From Plasmodium malariae (lineage: Eukaryota > Apicomplexa > Aconoidasida > Haemosporida > Plasmodiidae): DNA of 64,000 nucleotides. The position numbers were made by a program, and so were the translations under genes. A model generated the notes under the pieces. The model saw nothing but the letters and a program-made list of their open reading frames with translations. It did not search any database and was not told the DNA's origin. Positions 36,821 to 49,915 of the stretch are shown here, piece by piece. The stretch covers positions 658,501 to 722,500 of the forward strand of contig NC_041784.1 of the NCBI RefSeq assembly GCF_900090045.1, read 5' to 3'. Every line of letters starts with the position of its first letter. The first letter of the stretch is position 1.

Positions 36821-38684
36821 CTTTTACAACACGTGCTAAATTTTTTTTTTTTTTTTTTTATATTTTCATTTGTTCGTCGAAAAAGGGGCAAGAAGTAATT
36901 GAGCAAGATAGTTGAAACGGGGAAGTAAAAGTAAAATTAAATAGGAAAAAAAAAAAAAAAATATAAAATATAATAAAATAATGTCGCATAAATAGATATT
37001 ACATTGTTGTTCAATATATAATAATAAAACGCAGTTACATATGGTACAAAGAAATGATATGATATATAGTAGAATTGAATTAAAAGAAAGGAACAGCGCG
37101 AAAACAAAATTTTCTGCTACAACTAATATTCACATATATCATCCACAATACATACTAATACACAACTAAAAAATATGTATTCATTTCTTTATTTATAGAT
37201 TTCATTACTACTAAGTCATAACGAATAATTCACAATAAATAGGAAACACATAAAATTTGAAAAAATGTACCAAAAAGTTATGAACAGTTAAGGTAAAGGA
37301 AAATCTATCCTCTTAATTGGCTTTACTGTTTTGTGAAACTGGGGTTTTACGTAAATGTGTATTATACTTAACAAATATAGAGAGCACGTTAACGAAAGAA
37401 AAGAAAGGAGTAGTACACGCTTGTATTCATACGGAAGTGGTACATATATATGTGCGTACATGCACGTGATGCGTGGGCATGTTTAAAAATTGGCTAATTT
37501 TTAATGTAAAAAAAACAAAAACAAAAAATAATATCAGGGGAAATACAAATGGCAGTAACACTAAAAATACCATTAAGAATTCCTACATAAACTCTTTAGC
37601 CATATGCAAAAACTTATTGGCTAGTACCTTCATCCCACTACTTTTATGATACCTCGAATCGAATTATAAACATTTATTCTTCAAGGCTACGTTTTGCTAT
37701 TCGATTACGTTTCATTTTTAAGGAGAGTTTCTTTTATTATCTATATGCTTATTTATTTGTTTGTTTATTTGTTTATTTGTTTATATATTTGTTTATTTGT
37801 TTATATATTTGTTTATTTGTTTATTTGTTTATTTGTTTATTTATTTGTTTATTTGTTTATATATTTGTTTATTTGTTTATTTATATATTCTTTTTTTTTT
37901 TGCTTTTACATATTTAACTACGTCGTTATTTTTGCTGCTGGATAGTTTGTATTGCAAAAAAAAAGAAAAAAAAGCCGCTCATGTTTTTACCTCTTCAATT
38001 TTTTTAAAAAATTTAAAAAAATAAAAAGCTATAACATAAAGAGAAACAAGCATACACATTATACACTCATGTATATTTTTACCATGAGATATTATAATTT
38101 TTTTTTTAAAAATGCATTTATTTATTTTTTCCCATATTTTTGCTCCAATCAAAAATAGAAATAAAAAAAAAAAATAAATAAGACTAAACTATTTTTCTCA
38201 AATGTTTTAATATTATGCAAATTTTCAAAAAAATAGCACTATAATAATTGAACATTACAAGTAATCATAAATGTAGAACGATCAATATAAGGTAGATCTT
38301 GTTTACAAACTGTATATTCTTTTACTTTTATTTTCTCTATTTAGTCAAAAAAAAAAAAAAAGTTTTAAAAATGTGAAACGCGGGTGTATTATTTTTATAT
38401 TTGTATTTTTTTGATTTTTATATTTTAAAAATTTTTTGTATTTTTATTTTATTATTTTTTTGTATTTTCCTTTTTTTTTTTATTTTTTTTTTTCCGCTTT
38501 TTTGTTTTTTTTCTAAATATTATACATAAAATTCGTAGAAAACCCCCAAATGAACGTTCCAATTTGACGAACAAAAAGGATAAATAAAATAAATAAAAGC
38601 TGTAATTCATGAGAATGCCATTTATTTATTTAACTGTATTTTATGCAATCATTAAAGCAAACAACAAATTGTTCATAATATATG
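36821..38684. other. Promoter side of the C3HC gene, no gene seen
   Basis: A poly-A/T run upstream of the start (36840-36858), purine-rich leader-like sequence to 37100, a tandem TTTGTTTA array at 37757-37887, and poly-T to 38500. Confidence 0.65.
37757..37887. repeat. TTTGTTTA-type tandem array
   Basis: Repeats of TTTATTTG and TTTATATATTTG units over about 130 bases. The hydrophobic reading (YLFICLF) on + is not considered coding. Confidence 0.9.
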
Positions 38685-39108
38685 CTATGTGAACAGCTTA
38701 ACATACTGTAATATCGCCTCAAGGAAAAAATAAAAAGTTGGGGGGCTCTCCTTATCTGAATATAGCCTTTCAGCTTTTTTGTAATTTTCCGATATATGTA
38801 TATATACATATGAATACACGCGTTCATACATGCATACGTGTGTATATATCCCAATACGTATAAATATACACGTACGCGCATATGTACATGTAAACATTTA
38901 AGCGCTAGAATCTCCTTTTATTTTTTTAAATTCGTTAAAACCTAAGCAGATTGCATTCCCACGTTCTTTTATACTCTTAAGTGTACGCGAAAGGTAAACA
39001 GAAATTTATATGTTTTGCGTATTGGTATACTGACATGTGTACATTTCAACACTTGCCTAAAAGTATACTTAACTAGTTTACACGTTCAGCTGTTGGTGCT
39101 TTTGCCAT
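38685..39108 (-). CDS. Candidate short exons, product not recognised
   Basis: Exon 1 at 39108-39082 is MAKAPTAER with a GTAAAC donor, phase 0. Exon 2 at 38975-38898 follows CTTAAG and reads SIKERGNAICLGFNEFKKIK then GDSSA and TAA, also phase 0. A third stretch at about 38796-38685 reads ENYKKAERLYSDKESPPTFY then FFLEAILQYVKLFT, TAG, and has a good internal acceptor (TATATTCAG). KERGNA and NYKKAERLY together recall TPR helices, so exon 2 may splice to the third stretch instead of stopping. A competing frame over the third stretch (RRYYSMLSCSHSIYYEQF) is also open to 38630. The segments are short and the family is not established. Confidence 0.35.
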
Positions 39109-40351
39109 TTCGCATATAACGATTACATAGATAAATTAATATATATATATATATATGTACATATATATACGTATATAACACATAGGTACATACACTTGTA
39201 GTAGATAGACGTCTACTGCAAACGCAAGCGGCTTCTATTATTTTTTTACTTGTTCATATTATACTGAAATTTGTATGTATTTCGTTTTTTGAAAAAATAT
39301 GTATAATACCGAAAAAGATGGTTGAGAAAATTGGGATGAAAAAAAAAGGGGTACAAAATTATTTTTTTGTTCTTTTTTTTTTTCCCCTTTTTCAAAATTA
39401 ATAAACAATGTGTAATTTTGTTTTCATTAAAAAGTTAAATAACATAAATGTTCACATTCGTAATTCTTTTTAAAAAAATTATTATACGCATGATGATCAA
39501 AGCATAAAAGGGTTATCATAAAAAAAAAATTATCCATACTTGTAAATATATATGTAAAATGTTACAAGTACATGTTTTAAGTACTATTTTTTACGATAAG
39601 ATATATGCGTCATATAACTACATACATTTTTGTACGTATATGTGTATGAGTATATATATTTATATCTATATGTTTGTACGCTTATAAAATATTACACGTA
39701 CATACTATTACCGTATGTTTATACTGTACACATATGTTATATATGTATACATATATGCATGTATATAATACATATATATAATACATATATATAATACCCT
39801 CATATACGCTTATATATACATATATTTATATAAACTCATATGTTAACTCTTAACCAAATGTGAACAAAAAAAAAAAAAAATAAAATAAAATAAAATAAAA
39901 TAAAACAAAAAAAATAATATAAATAATAAAAAAAAATTGTGAATAAAAAAAAAAAAAAAAAAAATTGTGCATTGTCAACAAAGGAAGGATACATAATGAT
40001 GCTAAAAGTTTTTTAACTTAGTTATATGAAAAAAAATTCTTATATATATAAATACACCTATGATTAATTATGCTCACTGAGATGTAAATATATACATAAT
40101 ACATATACAATTACATATATAATTACATACATATATATGTTTGTATGTACGTGTCGAACAAATGGTTTTACTATATGACGCTTTTATTTTTAAAATGTAC
40201 GTGTAATACGTTTAAGTATACATGTTCTTACTTAATTTAAATTTACTTTTTTTTGAACATTGTACAAATTCATACATATATAATTATCCCTTTGTTTTAA
40301 CATTTTTAACGTAATTATAAGCATACATACGGACGTATTTTATATATATAC

Positions 40352-40388
<37 letters not shown>

Positions 40389-41171
40389 CATACATGTATT
40401 TATACATGCCTACATATATGTATATATATATATATATATATACGTACTTATGTATATATATACATACGTACACATGTATGAGCTGTTTTTTTCCTTTTTT
40501 TAAATTTAAGGAAATAGAATTTATTCTACGATTTATATATATTTGCATATGTACAAGTGCGAACATATTTACAAACACGTACATGTACATATTTTCATAT
40601 ATATATATATATATATGTATGTATGTGTATATGTATGCATATATGTGTATGCGTATTATACATATGTATATATTTATATAAAATTTTTTATGTATACCTA
40701 TTTATGAAGTTTGCAAAAAGGACGGAAAATGTTAACTGTAACATTTCCTTCTCTTTTTTTTTTTTTTTTTTTAAATAAATTATTTAGGTTATTAGAAATT
40801 AGCGTCGAGTACAAAGTTTTACAATAATGTAATATGTTAATCCAAATGATGAATTTTTTTTTCTTTTTCCCTTTTTCCCATTTATGTTTTTTTTATTTTT
40901 TATCTTATTTCCAATTTTTAAATTTTAAGCAAAAATCGAAAGAGTATAAATAAAGGAAAACTGATATGTTTTTTCCCTTATTAAAAAGATTTTTAAAATT
41001 TTGTAACACATATATATATATATATATATGTGCGTACATATGTACACTTGTACATGTATATATATATGTATGCATATATGTATATGTGTATGTATATATG
41101 TAAATATTTATATGTACATATGTATGCATATGTATATATAAATATATATATACTTCTCCCATTTTTGAATA
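39109..41171. other. Upstream region of CCR4, no gene seen
   Basis: Poly-A/T, TAAAA repeats near 39885, and many (TA)n/(TACA) tracts; ORFs here read as YIYIY and are not credible. It is probably promoter and 5'UTR for the CCR4 gene. Confidence 0.7.
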
Positions 41172-44119
41172 ATGGAAAATTCTACAAAAGGACGTTTTTC
41201 CGTTTATAAAAAAAATAAAAGTAATGAGAATAAGTTGAGCTATAAATTTGACGACTTACGATTCAGTAAAAGTGAAGATAAAAAAATCAATAAAAAAAAT
41301 GTAAGCGAACAAAACAAATGTATAGAGAGTACAGCCTACAATAAAAGTACGGCTAAAACAAAAGATGAGGGTAGCTGTAGTTACTTTTCAAATTCTGTAA
41401 ATAATATAGAAAAGAGTTACATGACAGATAAAAAATATAACAACAGTAGTAGCAGCATTAGCAGCAATATTAGCACCAATGCTAGTAGCAGTATTAGCGG
41501 TAATATTGGAAGTAATAACAGCAGTATTAGCGGTAATATTGGAAGCAATAACAGCAGCATTAGCGGTAATAGCAGCAATAACAGCAGCATTAGCGGTAAT
41601 AGCAGCAATAACATCATCAATAACAACATCCGTAGCGGTAACAGCCGCAGCAATAGCAACAGCGTTGAAGGATTCGTAACAGTTACACCTTCTGATAATT
41701 ATATAGAGAATCATAAGAATAGGATGTTAGAAAAAATTGTAGAATTAAAGAAGGGTAATCTTTTTGGGAATAAGGGTAATAAAAATGAAGAGAAGAATAA
41801 CAGTAATGATGATATGAAAGATGTAAATAAAAACTATCAAGCATACAAAAGTAAATTTAACAAAAATAAAAAGAACATTGTAAAGGAACAAAGTGGTAGC
41901 AACATATTAAAAGATTTAAAAATTAGAAAAAGTAATATTTTAGAGCTAAATAAACTGTTAAAGGAAAATTTGAAAATTGAAGAAAATTTTAAAAAAAAAA
42001 TTAAGAAGGGAGGAGATACGAGAGAAGAGGAATACGAAGGTGAAGGGGAAGAAAAAGAGAATGCGAAAGAGAAAGAGAACGAAAAGGTAGAAAATTTTAA
42101 ATACCAAAAAAATGCAACAAGTACAAAAAGTGGAGTAGAGAAAGCTGAAGAAAAGGAAGGAGGAAACGAACATCCGCAAAAAGAGCTACACGGAAATGAA
42201 GATGCAGTGAAGAAAAATAAAAGGACCAACCATGGTAAAGGTAGCAATGTTAGTAGTTACAACAACAGTGATCGTAACAACAATAATGGTGATAACCACA
42301 ACGACCATAACGACAACGATCATAACGACAACGATCATAACAACAATGATAATAACGATCATAACAACGATCATAACAACAATGATAATAACGATCATAA
42401 CAACGATCATAACAACAATGATAATAACGATCATAACAACAATGATAATAACGATCATAACAACGATCATAACAACAATGATAATAACGATCATAACAAC
42501 AATGATAATAACGATCATAACAACAACGATCATAACGATCATAACAACAACGATCATAACGATCATAACAACAACGATCATAACGACAATGAACATAACG
42601 ACAGTGACGATGACAATAGCGGTAACAACAGTAGGGGCAGAGGTCGGGAGGAGAGAGGTATGAAGGAGAAAAAGGATAAGGCAAAAAAGAACAACAAAGA
42701 TAAGAATAAAGATAGAGATAAATCGAAAAGTAAGGATAAAGGTAAGGAAAAACACCCCCCCAGAAATAAAGCAAAAGAGGATGAAGTAGGTTATGATGTA
42801 GAGACTGGAAAAAATATGGAAGAAGTAGCACATAATAGTACAGAAGAGATTAAAAGCATACCAAAAACGAAGAAAACGAAAAATAAAAAAGGGGAATCAG
42901 CACAAGGGAAAAAAAGTGAACCAATACAAATTAAGAAAAGTGAGCAACAGAACCAAGGAAAAAAAAATGATCAAACCCAGTATAAAAGAAACAACAAAAA
43001 AGAAGAAATTTTTGGTATGAATACAAACAGCAGATTAGAAGAAGATATAACTTTAAGAACGAATAAGAATAGTGTTATGGATATAGACAATAATATTGAC
43101 AACAAAAATATGGAAACTTCACCCCTCCTCTTAGAGAATTGTGATTATTACTATAACAGTAACAGAAGTGAGCATTTCAGAAGCGTTAATAACGGCAGTA
43201 ATAGCATTAACAATATTAGCGGCATTAATAATATTAGCGGCATTAACAATACTAGCGGCATTAATAATATTAGCGGCATTAACAATACTAGCGGCATTAA
43301 CAATACTAGCGGCATTAACAATACTAGCGGTAATAACAATACTAGCGGTAATAACAATACTAGCGGTAATAATAGCAGTGTGAAAAGAACGGAAATGTAT
43401 ATAAAGGGCATGGATTGTTACTACGGTGATAATAATAGCTGTTACTTGATGGATCCAGATGAAAGAAAGAATTATAATTTTAAAAAAGAATTGAAAAGTG
43501 ATACAATGAAGGTGAATTCTATCAATGGAAATAACAACGGCAGTAGTGATCCCAGTAGCGGATACAGCAACAGCTACTGCGGCAGTGGCACTAACCTTAT
43601 GAACGAGCTTCTCTTAAATAAGAGTTTTCCCAAAGTATACGAATCGAACGAGTACAATTTTAATGAGTTAAAATATATGTATGATAAATGTAACACCCAT
43701 TTTGATGCCAACTCATTGGCGGAAAAATGGGATGATGACACAGATAGTAAGTTTATAAGCAATAAAAATATGAATAAGTACAATGATCAGAACGGTAAGG
43801 ATAGGGAAGCTGCCGTAAAAAGTAATAATAATAGTAATAATAGTAATAATAGAAATACTAATAATAGAAATACTAATAATAGAAATAGTATTAACAGAAG
43901 TAGTAATAACAGAAGTAGTAATAACAGAAATAGTAATAATATTAGTAACTGCTGTAATAGCAGCTGTAATAGTGGAAGTAACAACAATAACAACAATAGC
44001 AATAACATAATTCATGGTAAACACAACAACAGCGTGCATGCCATTTTAAATAGCAAAGAGAATGCTACAATTAATGCCAAAAGAAGTGAAGATATGTATT
44101 CGAGCAATAGTGTGTATGC

Positions 44120-44151
<32 letters not shown>

Positions 44152-47100
44152 TGAACATTAATAACAATAATAGTAATAACAGTAGTAACAATAATAGTAA
44201 TAACAATAGTAACAATAATAGTAATAACAATAGTAACAATAACAGTAATAACAATAGTAACAATAATAGTAATAACAATAGTAACATTACCAGTAACACT
44301 AACAGTAACGTGGGTAAGAAGTATCAAGGTATGAAAAATTTTCAAAATTATAGCAATAAAATTAATTTTAATAATACGGAGGGGGTAGACGCGAATATAA
44401 GTGGGAAAATGATTCATTTTAGTAACTCCAGTGACATAACTAAAAATGCTATGAACAGCAATAATATAGGGAAAAATATAGGGAGTAATTTCAGAGGCAA
44501 TAGGGGAAATTTCGTAAAGAACGATATTGTCGTAAGCGATCGAAGTTGCACCAACACGATGAGTAAGAACGTTGTGAGCAACATCAATATAATAAGCAAT
44601 AACATGAATCACATTGTGAGCTGTGAACAGAAGAACAGTATTCCAAATAACAAGGGCTATGGGAATATAGAGAATATTATAAATATTAGCAATATGTCGA
44701 AGAACGGCAATAAACTGTTTAATGGAAGTGAAAACAGCCTTAACGATAATATGAGCTATGTTAGCAATATTAACAACTCGAGCAATAGTAATAGCAATGG
44801 TAATACTACCACTGCTACTACATTTTTGAATAATAAATTAAGCACAAATATTAGTAATATTAGCAATATTGGAAATATTAGCAATATGGGGAATATTAGT
44901 AATATTATAAATAATAATACGAACACACACACCATTAATGATATATTAAATAGTCAGAACTATATGAACAATCTTTTATTATATGATTCTGGAAATGTTG
45001 TATATAATGGGAAAGGACTCAGTATGAATAGTTTTCCTGGACAAAATTTGGCCCATTTTACTACCCAAAATATGGATCATTATGAGAGCCAAAACATGGA
45101 CAATTTTTCTAGTCAAAATATGAACATTTTTTTTAACTCTAATTCAGATCAGTATGCCAACCCTGATGTGGACAATTTGGCAAATCCTAATATGGACAAT
45201 TTGGCAAATCCTAATATGGACAATTTCGCTAGTCAGAATGTCGAAACATATGGTGAGCCCAATATGGAAAATTTCTCGAATGGTTACTTAAGCCCAGTTC
45301 CTGTGAATGTCCTAAATAAGGATATAAAAAATCATTTAGTTAAAAATAGGAATACATCCACTCGAAATAGTTTGAAGAATCTTTCAAATGATATGAACAG
45401 TACTTCTAATATAATAAACAGCATTTTGAAGAAAAAGAATAATATGCTGCTCAGAAATATAAATAATACATTGAATAGTACTAAAGGAAACTCTCTGGAA
45501 AATTATGTAAACGATAAGTATAAATTGTCTAGCAGCTTAATGAAAAGCACAAAGAAGGAAATTATAACCTTAACGAGTGTTGGTGGTATCAACAATGGAA
45601 GCGATCATAATAATGGAAGTTGTATCAACAGTGGAAGCGGTAATAATAATGGAAGTTGTATCAACAGTGGAAGCGGTAATAATAATGGAAGTTGTATCAA
45701 CAGTGGAAGCGGTAATAATAATGGAAGTTGTATCAACAGTGGAAGCGGTAATAATAATGAAGTTGTATCAACAGTGGAAGCGGTAATAATAATGGAAGTT
45801 GTATCAACAGTGGAAGCGGTAATAATAATGGAAGTTGTATCAACAGTGGAAGCGGTAATAATAATGAAAGTGGTATCAACAGTGGAAGCGGTAATAATTA
45901 TGGAAGTGGTAACAACAACCTTGCTGCTGAAAAAGGGGGCAGGGATAAAGGTAGCTCCGAAAATAAAGGAAATATACAAGAAGAAAATACACGCGGAGAA
46001 GGTATGTCCAACGGGGATGATAAGGGTAAAAATAATAGCGCATTTTGTCTACCGAAAGGAAAGAACGACACTAAAAATGAAAAGAAAGGATCTACTCAGG
46101 AAGAAGTGGTAAAGATAGTGAAAAAAGTAGTTGGAAATACTGTAATGGGAAATACGGTGGTGGGAAATACGGTGATGGGAAATACGGTGATGGGAAATAC
46201 GGGGGTCGAAAAAGCAGAACAAATAGACGCTGCAAATAAAAGCGATAAGAAAGAAGTAGAGATAGAAACAAACAGTGAGAAGAAAAAGAGTAATAACTTT
46301 TTAGAATCGAATAAGAAAAAAAGATACTTAGCAGAAATTATAAGATGTGAACTAATATGGGGTCCAACAAAAAATAAAGAGCCAATTACTCCTGTAGAGA
46401 GTTGTGAATTACATCCAGTTGTTATTATAAAAGATCAGTTTGGTCATTTATATGATGATGATGAAGATAATGAAAATAATCCAATTGGAAAAACAGTAAA
46501 TATATTCTATCGATGGACAAGAGGACCTCCACGAACAGTATGTTTTTTTCATCCACAAAAAATTGCATGCTTACAATGTACTGTTACCTTTCGATGTTTT
46601 TGTTCATATGAATGCTTTATGAAAGGATTTGATCATTTACATAAATATTATAGAAGTAATGGTTCATTTAGTATACCATCCCATCCAAACTTACATACGT
46701 ATGGCGTACCTTGTTCTCCTTTTGATTGGGAAAATTATGAAAAAAATATAGAGTTTGATGAAAAGCATTATAATGCATTAATACAATCCGGGTTATTAAA
46801 CGCCCCTGATAAGGAAAAATGGGAAATTATCAATAACGAAAGGAATTATGTGCCTTGTACTAAGGATGTAGGGCATCAAATAATGCTAGAGACTATGCTA
46901 CTAGACAAAAATAGTGTATCATCTGAAAGTGGAAATGATTCTGATAATGAGGATGACAACGAGGATGACAACGAGGATGACAACGAGGATGACAACGAGG
47001 ATGACAACGAAGATGACAATGAAGATGATCATCTTGAACATAAGAACAACAACGATCGTAAGGACTATAAGAGTAGCAAACTTGATGCCATTGCTCGTTG

Positions 47101-49915
47101 CAAAAGAAAAGAATCAAATGAACACAGCGAATACAATATTTCTTCAGCAGATGAGAATAATCTACAGAAAAATCAGGATAAAATAATACCGTCCATTAGA
47201 TATATGGATGTACAGCAAAGTGAACTAAGTCTTCTAAACTCAATGTCCTTAAATAGTTACAATCATAATGATTTTCAGTACAACATGAACATTCAGAATA
47301 ACACATATATGTATAGATCAGGTCATAACAACAACATTGTTACCAACAACAGTTTAGCCATTTTTAATAATAATACCCTTAATAGTGCCAACATGCCTGA
47401 TATGACCGGAGCGGCTGCTGCGGGTATGTACAGCATGTACGATATGGATAGTATTAGTGCTAATAGCTGTTGTGTTAATAGCGGCTGTGTCAATAGTGGA
47501 TGCGCTAACAACATTTTCGATGATAGTAATATCATGAGCGGTAATAACAATTGTGATATTACTAACGTTGGAAGTTCGTGTTTGTCTAACAAGGATGCAA
47601 ATTACGTAGGCTTAAATAGTGGCACTTTTCATCTGAACAGTGTTATACAAAATTGTAATGGAGGTTACTTTTCTGAAAACACAAACACGGCAAATAATGA
47701 TATCAATTTTAATACGAATAACTGGAGTCAGATGAATGAAAAAAGGACCGACAACTTTGATGTGGCATGCGCTAGTTTAGAGGGTGCACCAATGGAAAGC
47801 AATGGGGTTGGAGATGTGGATAGCGATGTGGTTGGCGATGTGGTTGGATGCACTATTGGATGTGGTGTTAGTAGTGATGCCCTAACCATGCCAAATTATC
47901 ACAACATGAACGACAAGTATATGTACCATGTAAATATACCTGTGCAATCGATGTACAATGAAGTAAGCACACAAAATAGGGTCTTAAGTAATAATCCATC
48001 AGGTACTTTACATATAACAGCATCTAACAATTTAATTAGTCCTTTGAACACCCAGAGTATGAATGATATAAGAAATGGTAGTGGCAAACAACACACGCTA
48101 ATAAATGTTGATCTTAAAGGAACATTTAATAATAATGCTACTAGTAGTAGTAGTAGTACCCCTGTGGCAATATGTAGTTTAAATAAAAGTTGTCCAAGTA
48201 ATGTTCTAACCAATATAGGGGGAAATGTAAATAGTGGAGGCACTAAAGACACAAACGAAATAAAACAGAGTACTAGTGCTGATACAACAAATAATCAGAA
48301 TATAGTAGAAAAGAATAGTGTAACCAAAAATAAGAAGAAGAACAACAACAAAAAAAAAAAAGAAAAAAAGAAAAAAATATATGTGTTAGATGACCAAGTA
48401 TGGAATAGTGTAAAAGACCCAAGTATATATCATAAAATTGTTACAGGATGTTGTATACCAAATCTTACAGTTCTTCCAAATTATAATATTACTTGTTTTA
48501 AAAATGCAAATTTAACTAACCCTTACAATCAGTTTACTATTATGACTTGGAATGTATTGGCAGAAATATATGGAACCATTGAGGCATTCCCTCACTGTGA
48601 TCCGTACATGTTAGCATGGTCTTACAGGAAAACCAAAATCATTCAGGAAATTTTGAACAATAGCCCAGATATCGTCTGCTTGCAGGTAGAAAATTTGTTG
48701 TCATTCAAGCGTGCTTCATTTTACGTGCTACTTGTTACTCGTTACTAGATATCTAATAGTATATATTTGCTTCTAGGTCCATGCTACCTGCAACCCTCAC
48801 CCCGTGCATCGTACTTTTTTTTTTTTTTTTTTATTTTTTTTTTGTTGTGTCCATATGCGGGTATACTCCCCCCTCCGCTTCACATCATATCTATTTGCTC
48901 TGATTTGTGGCGAGTTTTTCTCATTTAATCTAATTTGTTATGCTTGCAGGAAATACAGAATGAACATTTCCTTGACTTTTTCAAGCCTTCATTGGGTGAG
49001 TTTGGGTACGAAGGAGTCTACAAGCAAAAGACGAAGGAAATATTTACGTCCCCCTCAGGAAAAAGGAGGGGTGGCAAATATACCATTGACGGATGTGCAA
49101 TATTTTATAATAAGAAAAAATTAAAATTTGTTGAAACATATGCTCTTGAATTTAGCAAGCTTATTAAAGAAGCTTCTGTGTTAACATTACCAAAAGAAAT
49201 ACAAAAAAATCCATCTTTAGTTAAAAAACTATTGAAAGATAATGTGGCACTAGTATTATTATTAGAATACATTCAGCACTACTCTAAAATATATGATAAT
49301 AAGGAAGAAGAGAAACAAAATAAAAAATTAATCATTGTTGCTAATACACATATAGTTGCAAACCCAGAAGCTAATTATGTGAAGATATGGCAAGCACAAA
49401 TTTTAGTAAAAGTAATAGAATATTTAAAAATAAATTTTATTAAAAAGTATGAAACTATTCCAAGTTTAATTATATGTGGGGATTTTAATAGTACACCATC
49501 TAGTGCTGTCTATCAACTTATATATAAAAGGACATGTAGTAGAAATCATGAAGATTTTAGTTCAGACAGATATAGTTTATTAACAGATTTACCATTAGGA
49601 CATAACCTAAATCTTAAGTCTGCTTATGCTATTTCTAAATTATTATCACAGAAACTGAATCCAGAGGAATATAATAACTTGGAAATATTTGAACCTTTGT
49701 TTACCAATTATACAGGAAATTTTATTGGTTGTTTAGATTACATTTTTTATAATGATGAGAATTTAAATATTATATCGACCGTAAATATAGCTGATGAAAA
49801 TCAGCTTATGCAAGAAGCTCAGATATACCAGCTTTCTAACTGTGCCTTACCCAGCCCAATACGTCCTTCCGACCACTTGCCCCTAATTGCAAAATTTGAG
49901 TTTAAAATAGTATGA
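41172..49915 (+). CDS. CCR4: CCR4-type deadenylase, reading frame broken by a one-base deletion
   Basis: Exonuclease subunit that shortens mRNA poly(A) tails (EEP fold). It starts at ATG 41172 and splices from 48685 (donor GTAGAA) to 48950 (acceptor TGCTTGCAG), with TGA at 49913. If one base is restored near 45759 the product is about 2826 residues. As written, the 5' frame runs out of frame from 45759 to a stop at 46112, while the deadenylase frame continues open to 48685. Catalytic motifs: IMTWNVLAE (48540), EIQNEHF (the Glu, right at exon 2), [10 protein letters not shown] (49340), CGDFNSTP (49475), CLDYIFY (49730), PSDHLPLI (49866). Upstream at 46350-46700 is a Cys-rich module ([21 protein letters not shown]) resembling a MYND-type finger. 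The first 1,600 residues are Asn/Ser/Lys-rich with many repeats. Cytoplasmic CCR4-NOT membership is family knowledge. Confidence 0.9.
42299..42594 (+). repeat. NDHNN-type coding repeat in CCR4
   Basis: Mixed units of GATCATAACAAC and GATAATAAC encode DHNNNDN and DHNDHNN runs. Several 27- to 45-base blocks are duplicated exactly. Confidence 0.9.
43200..43372 (+). repeat. 18-bp coding repeat (NTSGIN / NNTSGN) in CCR4
   Basis: Around ten units of AACAATACTAGCGGCATT and variants encode NTSGIN, changing to NTSGNN in the last three. Confidence 0.9.
45593..45905 (+). repeat. 36-bp coding tandem repeat carrying the frameshift
   Basis: About eight copies of a 36-base unit encode [12 protein letters not shown]. 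In the fifth copy the unit reads AATAATAATGAAGTTGT where the others have AATAATAATGGAAGTTGT, so one G is missing at 45759. Frame 0 before this point and frame 2 after it form one continuous repeat protein. Confidence 0.95.
46944..47028 (+). repeat. 12-bp acidic coding repeat (NEDD) in CCR4
   Basis: Seven units of GAGGATGACAAC give an acidic NEDD run between the Cys-rich module and the deadenylase domain. Confidence 0.9.

Noticed and set aside
46004..46112. Treating the two CCR4 frames as two separate genes
   Set aside because: The ATG at 46004 is mid-protein, both frames belong to one repeat array, and there is no intergenic sequence between them.
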